Source: an uncultured Clostridium sp. (GTDB lineage: Bacteria > Bacillota > Clostridia > Lachnospirales > Lachnospiraceae). From it: DNA of 16,994 nt. Below, one piece after another: positions 1-6,321 of the stretch. The stretch covers positions 1 through 16,994 of the forward strand of contig CABVBU010000045.1 in assembly GCA_902496665.1 (NCBI GenBank), written 5' to 3'. Position numbers and translations under genes: made by a program. The notes beneath the pieces were generated by a model. That model was not told where the DNA came from and ran no database searches. It was given only the letters and a program-made list of their open reading frames with translations. Position 1 is the stretch's first letter, and every line of letters starts with the position of its first letter.

Positions 1-1075
1 ACGATTCCACTTCATCCACTGTATCTGCACAGATGGCATAACACGGACTGGTTGCCATGCTTTTTCCAAGTTCTGCCAAAAGCATAAATACACAGAACAA
101 GACCAGATTTTTTCTGCACACAAACATAACCACTGTCAGCACCAGAAAGGCTCCAAATCCAAACAGCATGCAGTTTCTGTTTCCAAGCCGATTGAGCATC
201 TTATCCATAAACAACGCCGCCAAAAGCTGCGCCATCGTATAGATCGTAAGAATTAAAGTTGCCCGGCTTTCATCCATCAGAATATATTTGGAATAATACA
301 TAATGCTCTGGTTTTGCAGGATCATCACAACCATGACGCAAGCCCCGATCACACAGAGCAAAATCCAGGAACGGCTTTTTACCGCACATTGCAGAGATTC
401 TTTTAAACTCATGCGCGCTTCCCCTTCTGTCCGCACACGTTCCCGACAGGAAATACTACAGTTTCCAAGTAACACCAGATTTATCACACCGTAAATTACC
501 GCCACCGGTGCAAAACTGAAACGTCCCTGCACACCGCACAACGCCACCAACGGCAAGGTCAGAAAGCTCACCAGCAGACTTCCGGTTCCGCTTCCAAATA
601 CTTTAAAACTGTTCAATACACGGCGTTCTTTTACATCACTGGTGAGCAATGACAGCAACGTGCCATAACCGGTATTGTTGACCGCATACAAAATGCAGAA
701 TAGCAAATAGGTAACAAACGCAAACAGCACTTTCCCGTGTGCGTTCAGATCCGGCACCATAAAAACAAGGATAAACATAATCGTCAGCGGAATCGTGGTG
801 GTATAAATAAAAGGCTTTGCCTTGCCCCCTTTGAAATGACTGCCGTCAATGGCGACTCCCGTCAGGAAATTCACCAGTGCTTCTATTAACCTCGTCACAC
901 CAAAGATCACGCCCACTGCCGCAATGGAAATTCCTGCGATATCCGTATAATAATAGGAAAGGTAAGAACTGACTGCACCAAATGTAATGCAGCTTGCCAC
1001 GTCTCCACCGCTGTAGCTGAATTTTTCCCATAAAGATATTTTTCTAGATTCTTTTTTTATGTTTGTAGTGTTCAT
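1..1075 (-). CDS. GPH-family sugar:cation symporter (MFS), 3'-truncated by window edge
   Basis: Membrane symporter of the glycoside-pentoside-hexuronide (MelB-like) family, expected to import a sugar or glycoside with Na+ or H+. The minus strand is open from ATG at 1075-1073 to the window edge, giving 358 codons; the family is usually about 450-480 residues, so roughly three quarters is present. Visible signs are the family N-terminus (KFSYSGGDVASCITFGAV, from residue 18), the YYYTDIAGIS segment, a conserved first cytoplasmic loop (GVAIDGSHFKGGKAKPF), many hydrophobic spans, and ADTVDEVE near residue 350, matching the D-x-V-D-x-x-E region of the family. A GGGGG ribosome site lies at about 1082-1086. 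It is divergent from rpsB. The substrate cannot be told from the sequence. No clear minus-strand promoter was found; the structured element at 1103-1224 would lie in its leader if transcription starts further upstream. Confidence 0.88.
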   Translation of the reverse strand, partial: MNTTNIKKESRKISLWEKFSYSGGDVASCITFGAVSSYLSYYYTDIAGISIAAVGVIFGVTRLIEALVNFLTGVAIDGSHFKGGKAKPFIYTTTIPLTIMFILVFMVPDLNAHGKVLFAFVTYLLFCILYAVNNTGYGTLLSLLTSDVKERRVLNSFKVFGSGTGSLLVSFLTLPLVALCGVQGRFSFAPVAVIYGVINLVLLGNCSISCRERVRTEGEARMSLKESLQCAVKSRSWILLCVIGACVMVVMILQNQSIMYYSKYILMDESRATLILTIYTMAQLLAALFMDKMLNRLGNRNCMLFGFGAFLVLTVVMFVCRKNLVLFCVFMLLAELGKSMATSPCYAICADTVDEVES

Positions 1076-1102
1076 TGTCTGCCCCCAAATTGAACTGATT
1101 TT

Positions 1103-1224
1103 TAACCGAATCAAGTAAGTCCCCTGCTTCAATTGCGAAAAGCAATAAGCAGTGGGTGGGGACTTGCTTGTATCAGGAGGAGTGCAAGCTCCTTCTGATA
1201 AACTGCGGAGCAGTTATTCGGTTA
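1103..1224 (+). repeat. Cloverleaf-like inverted-repeat element (four-way junction)
   Basis: The outer stem TAACCGAAT (1103-1111) pairs with ATTCGGTTA (1216-1224) and encloses three hairpins laid end to end without a spare base. Hairpin A is 1112-1170: a 13-bp stem 1112-1124/1158-1170, then 1125-1129/1147-1151, then 1132-1136/1142-1146 with loop GAAAA. Hairpin B is 1171-1182/1189-1200, 12 bp, loop TGCAAG. Hairpin C is 1201-1206/1210-1215, loop GGA. The only imperfect pairs in the long stems of A and B (1116 with 1166, 1177 with 1194) are G-T on the plus strand and would be A-C on the minus strand, so a plus-sense RNA or single-strand DNA fold is favoured. It could be a mobile palindromic repeat or a structured RNA; the sequence alone does not decide. 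Confidence 0.72.
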
Positions 1225-1237
1225 TGAGCAAGTAGCG

Positions 1238-1260
1238 AAGCGGATTGCGAATATCCGCTT
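1238..1260 (+). repeat. Hairpin next to the cloverleaf element
   Basis: AAGCGGAT (1238-1245) pairs perfectly with ATCCGCTT (1253-1260) around a 7-base loop. The word ATTGCGAA at 1244-1251 spans its loop and also occurs at 1132-1139 in hairpin A, and CAAGTA occurs at both 1112-1117 and 1229-1234. These shared words suggest it belongs to the same element. No run of T follows, so it is not a terminator. Confidence 0.5.
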
Positions 1261-1450
1261 GACTAGGAATCGTTGTATGATATCAGATAGATCAGGCTGT
1301 ATCCGGTGCATGAGGGATTTAAGGAGAGAAAAGATTATTAAAAGTTCTATTTATATATAGAAGAATCCCTGCCGCCGCATGTCCGAATGACCTTGTTTTT
1401 TATGAAATCAAATGTAATGGAAAAAAATCAAAAAAAATAGAAAAAAGTGC

Positions 1451-1479
1451 TTGCAGTGAAAAATGACTTATGATATAGT
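1451..1479 (+). promoter_or_regulatory. Sigma-A promoter of rpsB-tsf
   Basis: TTGCAG (1451-1456), a 17-base spacer, then TATAGT (1474-1479), with TG at 1471-1472 making an extended -10. Transcription would start near 1486, leaving a leader of about 108 nt before the rpsB start. The leader contains a small hairpin, CCTGA/TCAGG with a five-base loop, at about 1525-1539. Confidence 0.75.
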
Positions 1480-1593
1480 GAAAAAGCTGATATTATGCAC
1501 GTCTGCGGATTCTGCGAGTGGTGCCTGAGAAGTTCAGGTGTTCGTGGAAGTGAGATGCAGGCGGAAGAAAACAACCAAATGGAGGAAAAAAAC

Positions 1594-2319
1594 ATGAGCG
1601 TAATTTCAATGAAACAGCTTCTGGAAGCCGGCGTACATTTCGGTCACCAGACAAGAAGATGGAACCCGAAAATGGCACCGTACATCTACACAGAGAGAAA
1701 CGGTATCTACATCATCGACCTTCAGAAATCTGTAGGCAAAGTTGATGAGGCTTACAAGGCAGTTGCTGATATCGCAGCTGAGGGCGGCACAATCCTTTTC
1801 GTAGGTACAAAGAAGCAGGCTCAGGACGCTATCAAGACTGAGGCAGAGCGTTGCGGAATGTACTACGTAAACGAGAGATGGCTTGGCGGTATGCTTACAA
1901 ACTTCAAGACCATCCAGTCCAGAATCGCTAGATTAAAAGCAATCGAGAAGATGTCTGAGGACGGAACATTCGACGTACTTCCGAAGAAGGAAGTTATCGA
2001 GTTAAAGAAAGAGTGGGAGAAGCTTGAGAAGAACCTTGGCGGTATCAAGGAAATGAAGAAGATCCCGGACGCTATCTTTATCGTAGATCCGAAGAAGGAA
2101 AGAATCTGTGTACAGGAAGCTCACACACTTGGAATCACTCTGATCGGTATCGCTGATACAAACTGCGATCCGGAAGAACTCGACTATGTAATTCCGGGTA
2201 ACGACGACGCTATCAGAGCCGTTAAGCTTATCGTTTCCAAGATGGCAGACGCTGTCATCGAGGCTAAGCAGGGCGAGGCTGAGGAAGCAGAAGCAGCTGA
2301 GGAGAACGCAGAGGCTTAA
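1594..2319 (+). CDS. rpsB: 30S ribosomal protein S2
   Basis: Ribosomal protein S2 of the small subunit, needed for assembly of the 30S head and for mRNA docking. The 241-residue product has the S2 hallmarks: the N-terminal MKQLLEAGVHFGHQTRRWNP segment, FVGTKKQAQ, the NERWLGGMLTNF block, IPDAIFIVDPKKE, and an acidic Glu/Ala-rich C-terminal tail. The start at 1594 is preferred over the longer open frame because GGAGG at 1581-1585 sits 8 bases upstream and family similarity begins there. tsf follows after 97 nt, the usual bacterial order. The codons are a narrow, highly expressed set (CTT, GTA, AAG). Expression is likely driven by the extended -10 promoter at 1451-1479. Confidence 0.97.
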   Translation: MSVISMKQLLEAGVHFGHQTRRWNPKMAPYIYTERNGIYIIDLQKSVGKVDEAYKAVADIAAEGGTILFVGTKKQAQDAIKTEAERCGMYYVNERWLGGMLTNFKTIQSRIARLKAIEKMSEDGTFDVLPKKEVIELKKEWEKLEKNLGGIKEMKKIPDAIFIVDPKKERICVQEAHTLGITLIGIADTNCDPEELDYVIPGNDDAIRAVKLIVSKMADAVIEAKQGEAEEAEAAEENAEA

Positions 2320-2336
2320 GTTGTTATAAGGAATCC

Positions 2337-2367
2337 AAGGAGGTGCTGTCAGTGGCAGCACCTTCTT
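2337..2367 (+). promoter_or_regulatory. Intercistronic stem-loop between rpsB and tsf
   Basis: The segment 2337-2348 pairs with 2356-2367 over 12 bp (one G-T pair) around a 7-base loop. No T-run follows directly, so it is more likely a partial attenuator, processing site or mRNA-stability element than a full terminator. The left arm contains AAGGAGGTG, which resembles a ribosome site but is sequestered in the stem and has no start codon behind it. Confidence 0.6.
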
Positions 2368-2416
2368 CCGAAAAGACACGTTTTGATTCTTTAATATGAT
2401 TCGGAGGAAATGAAAC

Positions 2417-3358
2417 ATGGCAGCAGTTACAGCTAAAATGGTAAAAGATTTAAGAGAAATGACAGGCGCTGGAATGATGGACTGTAAGAAAGCCCTTTCT
2501 GCTACAGACGGCGACATGGACAAAGCAGTTGAGTTCTTAAGAGAAAAAGGACTTGCAGGCGCTGAGAAGAAAGCTGGACGTATCGCAGCTGAGGGTATCG
2601 TTGACACAGCTATGGCAGCAGACGAGAAGAAAGCTGTTATCGTTGAGGTTAACGCTGAGACAGACTTCGTTGCTAAGAACGCTAAGTTCCAGGCATACGT
2701 TGCTCAGGTAGCAGCTCAGGCTCTTACAACAACAGCGACAGATATGGACGCATTTATGGACGAGAAGTGGACAGCAGATGAGAGCCTTACTGTTAAGGAA
2801 GCTCTTTCTTCTGAAATCTCCATCATCGGTGAGAACATGAGCATCCGTCGTTTCAAACAGGTTACAGAGGAGAACGGTTTCGTTTCTTCCTATATTCATG
2901 CAGGCGGCAGAATCGGTGTTCTTCTTGACGTTCAGACAGATGTTGTAAACGACGCTGTAAAAGAGATGGCAAAGAACGTTTGTATGCAGGTTGCAGCTCT
3001 TAACCCGAAGTACACAAACCGCAGCGAAGTAAGTGCAGATTACATCGAGCATGAGAAATCCATCCTTATGGCTCAGATCCAGAACGATCCGAAGGAAGCT
3101 TCCAAGCCGGAGAAGGTTATTCAGGGTATGATCCAGGGTCGTATCAACAAAGAGATGAAAGAGATCTGTCTTTTAGACCAGGTTTACGTAAAAGCAGAGG
3201 ACGGCAAGCAGTCCGTAGCTCAGTACGTAGCACAGGTTGCTAAAGAGAACAGCGCTAACATCGAAGTTAAGGGCTTCGTTCGTTTCGAGACTGGTGAAGG
3301 TCTTGAGAAGAAGGAAGAGAACTTCGCTGAGGAAGTTGCTAAGCAGATGGGCAAATAA
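2417..3358 (+). CDS. tsf: Translation elongation factor Ts
   Basis: EF-Ts, the nucleotide exchange factor that releases GDP from EF-Tu in the cytoplasm. The product is 313 residues, normal for Clostridia. The N-terminal UBA-like domain is clear (TAKMVKDLREMTGAGMMDCK, residues 5-24, followed by KKAGRIAAEG), as is the EF-Tu contact motif ETDFVAKN. The two core dimerisation subdomains follow, ending with SVAQYVAQVAKE and a charged C-terminus. The start is supported by GGAGG at 2403-2407, 9 bases upstream. It is cotranscribed with rpsB. In many Firmicutes pyrH and frr come next, but here a strong terminator follows. Confidence 0.97.
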   Translation: MAAVTAKMVKDLREMTGAGMMDCKKALSATDGDMDKAVEFLREKGLAGAEKKAGRIAAEGIVDTAMAADEKKAVIVEVNAETDFVAKNAKFQAYVAQVAAQALTTTATDMDAFMDEKWTADESLTVKEALSSEISIIGENMSIRRFKQVTEENGFVSSYIHAGGRIGVLLDVQTDVVNDAVKEMAKNVCMQVAALNPKYTNRSEVSADYIEHEKSILMAQIQNDPKEASKPEKVIQGMIQGRINKEMKEICLLDQVYVKAEDGKQSVAQYVAQVAKENSANIEVKGFVRFETGEGLEKKEENFAEEVAKQMGK

Positions 3359-3376
3359 TTTACAAAGCGAAAATGT

Positions 3377-3405
3377 AGCTTATATCGAATAATTTCATAT
3401 AAGCT
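3377..3405 (+). other. Hairpin just before the tsf terminator
   Basis: AGCTTATAT (3377-3385) pairs perfectly with ATATAAGCT (3397-3405) around an 11-base loop. It stands directly in front of the terminator and may protect the mRNA 3' end. AT-rich, so only moderately stable. Confidence 0.45.
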
Positions 3406-3408
3406 GTT

Positions 3409-3456
3409 AAAAACAGCCGGAATCCAGTATTTTTTGTGGGTTCCGGCTGTTTTTTT
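3409..3456 (+). terminator. Rho-independent terminator of rpsB-tsf
   Basis: A 17-bp stem, 3409-3425 with 3438-3454, GC-rich core ACAGCCGGAA/TTCCGGCTGT, one G-T pair, 12-base loop, ending in seven T residues (3450-3456). Because the left arm begins with a run of A, it could also stop transcription arriving on the minus strand. Confidence 0.92.
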
Positions 3457-3608
3457 GTGATGGCCTTCAGACGGACGCCTCCAGCAGCTTCGTGTAAGCT
3501 TATCCGGATCCATAAATCTGCTCGTGCAGAAGTAAATTCCACCGCATAAGCGGATGGTGAGGGTTACTCTTTTAAATTTTCAGGTCTGCCGGAAATTTGT
3601 AGGAGCTC
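3457..3608. other. Spacer between tsf terminator and nhaC promoter
   Basis: No gene is supported here. Two small hairpins are visible: TCTGC/GCAGA at 3517-3530 and a CCACCGC/GCGG-TGG stem at about 3539-3558. Nothing suggests a known RNA. Confidence 0.5.
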
Positions 3609-3637
3609 TTGCAATTTCCCTGAATATTCGATATAAT
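3609..3637 (+). promoter_or_regulatory. Sigma-A promoter of the nhaC-MBL operon
   Basis: TTGCAA (3609-3614), 17-base spacer, perfect TATAAT (3632-3637). The start of transcription would fall near 3644. The perfect palindrome ACTTTAAAGT (3646-3655) and the inverted repeat TTTAA/TTAAA just behind it lie at the transcript start, where a repressor could bind. Confidence 0.8.
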
Positions 3638-3702
3638 AATACAGCACTTTAAAGTTTAATGCTTTAAATTGAAAAATGAGTTTCAGGGGAGAGGAAATTG
3701 TT

Positions 3703-5103
3703 ATGAGTGAAGAAAAGAAACTGAATATGCCTCAGTCGCTTCTGCTCCTGCTTCTGATCGTTGGATCAGTAGCAGTCTGCATTCGGCTGAAGACGGGAGG
3801 ACCGATGATCGGACTGTTTTTCAGCTGGATCATCATCTATCTGTTTTGTAAATGGTTAAAGATCAAATATGACCATGTTGTGAGCGGTGCCTACGACGCA
3901 ATCCGTGTGGTCGTTCCGACACTATGTCTGCTTATGGCGATCGGCGTCATGATCGGTACCTGGCTCCAGAGCGGTACGATCGCCACGATCATCGCAGGCG
4001 GTCTGAAGCTGATCGATCCGACCTGGCTTCTGCCGTTGACACTTGTTTTCTGCGCCGTTTTAAGCCTTGTGACCGGAACATCCTACGGCTCGGTCGGAAG
4101 TGCCGGTGTCGCGATGATGGCGATCGGAAATGCGATGGGAATCAATCCTGGAATGGTGGCAGGCGCAGTCATCTGCGGTGCCATGTTCGGGGACAAGTTA
4201 AGCCCGCTCTCCGACACGACGAATCTTGCCCCGGCTGTTGCGGGCGCGAAGCTCAACGATCACGTGCGGTCCATGTTATGGACAACGCTGCCGACCTTTG
4301 TGATCAGCCTGGTCCTGTTTGTCATTCTCGGGATCAGTCAGACCTCCGGCGGTTATGAGGAAGGGAACCTTCTCGTCTACACGGAGGCACTCCAGGGAGA
4401 ATTTAAACTTGGTCTTGTGACACTGATCCCGGCGGTGGTTATCATTGTCCTGCTCTTATGTAAAGTCAACGCGATCGTGTCCCTGGGGCTTTCCTCGGTG
4501 TGCGCCGGTGCAGTATCGTTCTTCTGCCAGGGCGCGACGCTCCAGAGCATCATCCGTGTTGCTTACAACGGCTATACGACCCAGATTGAGGAAGCTGTTC
4601 TGAAAACGATCTTAAACCGCGGCGGTATGAGCAGCATGCTGCAGTATGTGGCGATCATCTGCTTCGCGGTCGGAATGGGCGGCATGCTGGACAGATTGGG
4701 TGTTCTTGACAATATCCTGCGCGCGATCACCGGACGGATCAACAGCGATGGCAGCCTGATCTTCGCGACGCTCCTCGTCGGTTATATCACAAGCCTGATC
4801 AGCTGTTCCCAGCCGATGTCCCATGTCCTGACCGGAAACATGATGAAACCGTTATTTAAGGAAAGAAAGATTGTCCCGGAGATCTTATCGAGAAGCCTGG
4901 AGGATGCAGGAACGCTCTCCGGCCCGATGATCCCGTGGCATGGGTACTGCGTATACATGGCGGGAACGCTCGGCGTCGCATGGTCCGCGTTCTTCCCATA
5001 TCTGTTCCTGTTATATCTGACTCCATTTTTCAGCATCTTTTACGGCTTTACCGGGATCTCGATCCGGCATGAGGAGAATGAAAACGAACAGAAGCAGGGA
5101 TGA
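3703..5103 (+). CDS. nhaC: NhaC-family Na+/H+ antiporter
   Basis: Integral membrane antiporter of the NhaC family. Members exchange Na+ for H+, and some relatives exchange organic ions such as malate and lactate. The 466-residue product is of normal length and almost wholly hydrophobic, with about a dozen spans. Family hallmarks are GTSYGSVG (residues 125-132), MFGDKLSPLSDTTNLA (core residues D164 to N174), and a later block with SLISCSQPMSHVLTGNM and LEDAGTLSGPMIPWH. Start 3703 is chosen over the ATG at 3676 because GGAGAGG at 3688-3694 is correctly spaced for 3703. The hydrolase gene starts 29 bases after the stop, so the two form an operon. The transported ion is inferred from the family only; an organic substrate is possible given the hydrolase partner. 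Confidence 0.88.
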   Translation: MSEEKKLNMPQSLLLLLLIVGSVAVCIRLKTGGPMIGLFFSWIIIYLFCKWLKIKYDHVVSGAYDAIRVVVPTLCLLMAIGVMIGTWLQSGTIATIIAGGLKLIDPTWLLPLTLVFCAVLSLVTGTSYGSVGSAGVAMMAIGNAMGINPGMVAGAVICGAMFGDKLSPLSDTTNLAPAVAGAKLNDHVRSMLWTTLPTFVISLVLFVILGISQTSGGYEEGNLLVYTEALQGEFKLGLVTLIPAVVIIVLLLCKVNAIVSLGLSSVCAGAVSFFCQGATLQSIIRVAYNGYTTQIEEAVLKTILNRGGMSSMLQYVAIICFAVGMGGMLDRLGVLDNILRAITGRINSDGSLIFATLLVGYITSLISCSQPMSHVLTGNMMKPLFKERKIVPEILSRSLEDAGTLSGPMIPWHGYCVYMAGTLGVAWSAFFPYLFLLYLTPFFSIFYGFTGISIRHEENENEQKQG

Positions 5104-5132
5104 AGCGCGGAAGGGAAAAAGGAGAGAAAATC

Positions 5133-6011
5133 ATGATGGAGACAAAACTTGTACTTCTCGGTACCGGAACACCGAACGCGTGCCCGGATGCCAGCGGTCC
5201 GTCCTCCGCAGTCGTTGTTGGCGACCGGGCGTACCTTATTGATTTCGGTCCGGGGGTCGTCCGCCAGGCGGCGAAGGCATACCGGAATGGGATCGACGCA
5301 CTTCGTCCGGACAGGCTGGTGACTGCGTTCTGCACACACCTGCACACGGATCACACGGCAGGATACCCGGATCTGATCTTTACCCCATGGGTCCTGGAGC
5401 GGAAGGAACCGCTCCGGGTGTTTGGACCGAAAGGGATCCGGAATATGACAGAGCATCTGTTAAAGGCCTACAAGGTGGATATTGATTTTCGGATCAACGG
5501 TTTTGAAAAGGCAAATGAAGTGGGATACCGGGTGGAAACACAGGAAATAACTTCCGGAGTCATCTACCGGGATGACCGTGTGACGGTCGAAGCCTTCCCG
5601 GTGAGCCATGGGACACTTGAGAGCTATGGCTTCAAGTTTACGACACCGGACCGGGTGATCGTGATCAGCGGGGATACCGCGCCGCTTGAGATCGTTGCGG
5701 AAAAGGCAAAGGGCTGCGATATTCTTCTCCATGAAGTAGAATACACGGCAGGTCTTGCTGCGAGGGAACCGAAGTGGCAGAAATACCACCGGGAGGTTCA
5801 CACCCTGAGTGTGGATCTTGCAGAGATCGCGAAGAAGGCAGGACCAAAGCTTCTCGTCACATATCACCGGATCTATCACATGGAGATCCAGGACAACACG
5901 GTGGATGTGGGAGCCGAGATGGCGAGAAGAAACGAGGCGATCCTTGAGGAGATACGGAATGCCGGTTACGAAGGTCCTGTGGTGAATGGAATGGACCTGG
6001 ATGTCTTTTAG
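5133..6011 (+). CDS. Metallo-beta-lactamase-fold hydrolase (RNase Z / AtsA-like)
   Basis: Predicted cytoplasmic zinc hydrolase of 292 residues. Metal ligands are visible: the HxHxDH motif HLHTDH (H69, H71, D73, H74), FPVSHGT with a further His, VISGDTAP supplying the bridging Asp, and a late LVTYHRIY His. The opening LLGTGTPNACPDASGPSSAV is typical of the RNase Z and arylsulfatase AtsA branch. Start 5133 is chosen because GGAG at 5121-5124 is 8 bases upstream. An ATG at 5100 that overlaps the nhaC stop is possible but poorly placed for a ribosome site. It is cotranscribed with nhaC, which may import or export something related to its substrate, but that is only inferred. A true tRNA 3'-processing role is unlikely, as the long exosite arm of RNase Z is not evident. 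Confidence 0.82.
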   Translation: MMETKLVLLGTGTPNACPDASGPSSAVVVGDRAYLIDFGPGVVRQAAKAYRNGIDALRPDRLVTAFCTHLHTDHTAGYPDLIFTPWVLERKEPLRVFGPKGIRNMTEHLLKAYKVDIDFRINGFEKANEVGYRVETQEITSGVIYRDDRVTVEAFPVSHGTLESYGFKFTTPDRVIVISGDTAPLEIVAEKAKGCDILLHEVEYTAGLAAREPKWQKYHREVHTLSVDLAEIAKKAGPKLLVTYHRIYHMEIQDNTVDVGAEMARRNEAILEEIRNAGYEGPVVNGMDLDVF

Positions 6012-6023
6012 AAAACAGACTAT

Positions 6024-6066
6024 ATCAGCTTTTGGAATCCGTCGTGGAGATCAAAAGCTGATTTTT
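6024..6066 (+). terminator. Terminator of the nhaC-MBL operon
   Basis: ATCAGCTTTTG (6024-6034) pairs perfectly with CAAAAGCTGAT (6052-6062), followed by a short T-run to 6066. The loop is 17 bases, with a possible inner TCC/GGA stem. Confidence 0.8.
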
Positions 6067-6146
6067 ATGTAACAGGCACTGACGTGCCAAAGATGCGCAC
6101 TCTTTTTCATTACAGCCCAATGTCTTAAAAAGACCTGACCGCAGCA

Positions 6147-6175
6147 TTGCCAGAAACAGTAGTAAGCAGTATAAT
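6147..6175 (+). promoter_or_regulatory. Upstream promoter P1 of the GGDEF gene
   Basis: TTGCCA (6147-6152), 17-base spacer, perfect TATAAT (6170-6175). Transcription would begin near 6182, giving a leader of about 140 nt that runs across the second promoter. Confidence 0.65.
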
Positions 6176-6225
6176 GATATTTAATAAAAAACGAAGAGGA
6201 CAGGCAAACCTACCGGAGGGCTGGC

Positions 6226-6254
6226 TTGACGATTATATGCTTCCACAGTATAAT
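6226..6254 (+). promoter_or_regulatory. Downstream promoter P2 of the GGDEF gene
   Basis: TTGACG (6226-6231), 17-base spacer, perfect TATAAT (6249-6254). The predicted transcript start near 6261 lies just in front of a GC-rich hairpin, CGCCGCC (6270-6276) with GGCGGCG (6281-6287) around a GGAA tetraloop. An apparent TTG-started reading frame at 6226 is this -35 box and is not a start codon. Confidence 0.78.
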
Positions 6255-6321
6255 TATACATAACAGCGTCGCCGCCGGAAGGCGGCGTGTCCGTTTAGTA
6301 TCTGAAAGAGAGGGACCTGAT

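Larger units (their letters stand above)
1076..1593. other. Gene-free divergent region between the symporter gene and rpsB
   Basis: This 518-nt stretch holds no convincing gene. From left to right it contains the symporter ribosome site, a cloverleaf-like nest of inverted repeats (1103-1224), a further hairpin (1238-1260), an AT-rich part with a nested inverted repeat (AGGGATT at 1313-1319 with AATCCCT at 1364-1370, and TTCTAT at 1345-1350 with ATAGAA at 1357-1362), the rpsB promoter (1451-1479) and the rpsB leader. The reading frame open upstream of the rpsB start (from 1495) is leader sequence, because the S2 protein begins at 1594. Confidence 0.7.

Noticed and set aside
57..494. Small plus-strand frames at 57-242 and 303-494
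   Set aside because: They lie opposite the symporter gene, which is open over the whole stretch and has clear family motifs.
3924..4358. 144-codon plus-strand frame inside nhaC
   Set aside because: Arg/His-rich out-of-frame translation of nhaC without a ribosome site.
6196..6235. GGCAAACC (6203-6210) resembling the start of a cyclic-di-GMP-I riboswitch, just upstream of a GGDEF gene
   Set aside because: The second conserved half (GACGCAAAGCC-type segment), the GNRA tetraloop and the receptor helix are missing, and the sequence overlaps the -35 box of promoter P2.
6226..6321. Extended N-terminus for the GGDEF protein from a TTG at 6226
   Set aside because: The TTG is the -35 element of promoter P2, there is no ribosome site, and the membrane domain begins at the ATG at 6322, which has GAGAGGGA upstream.
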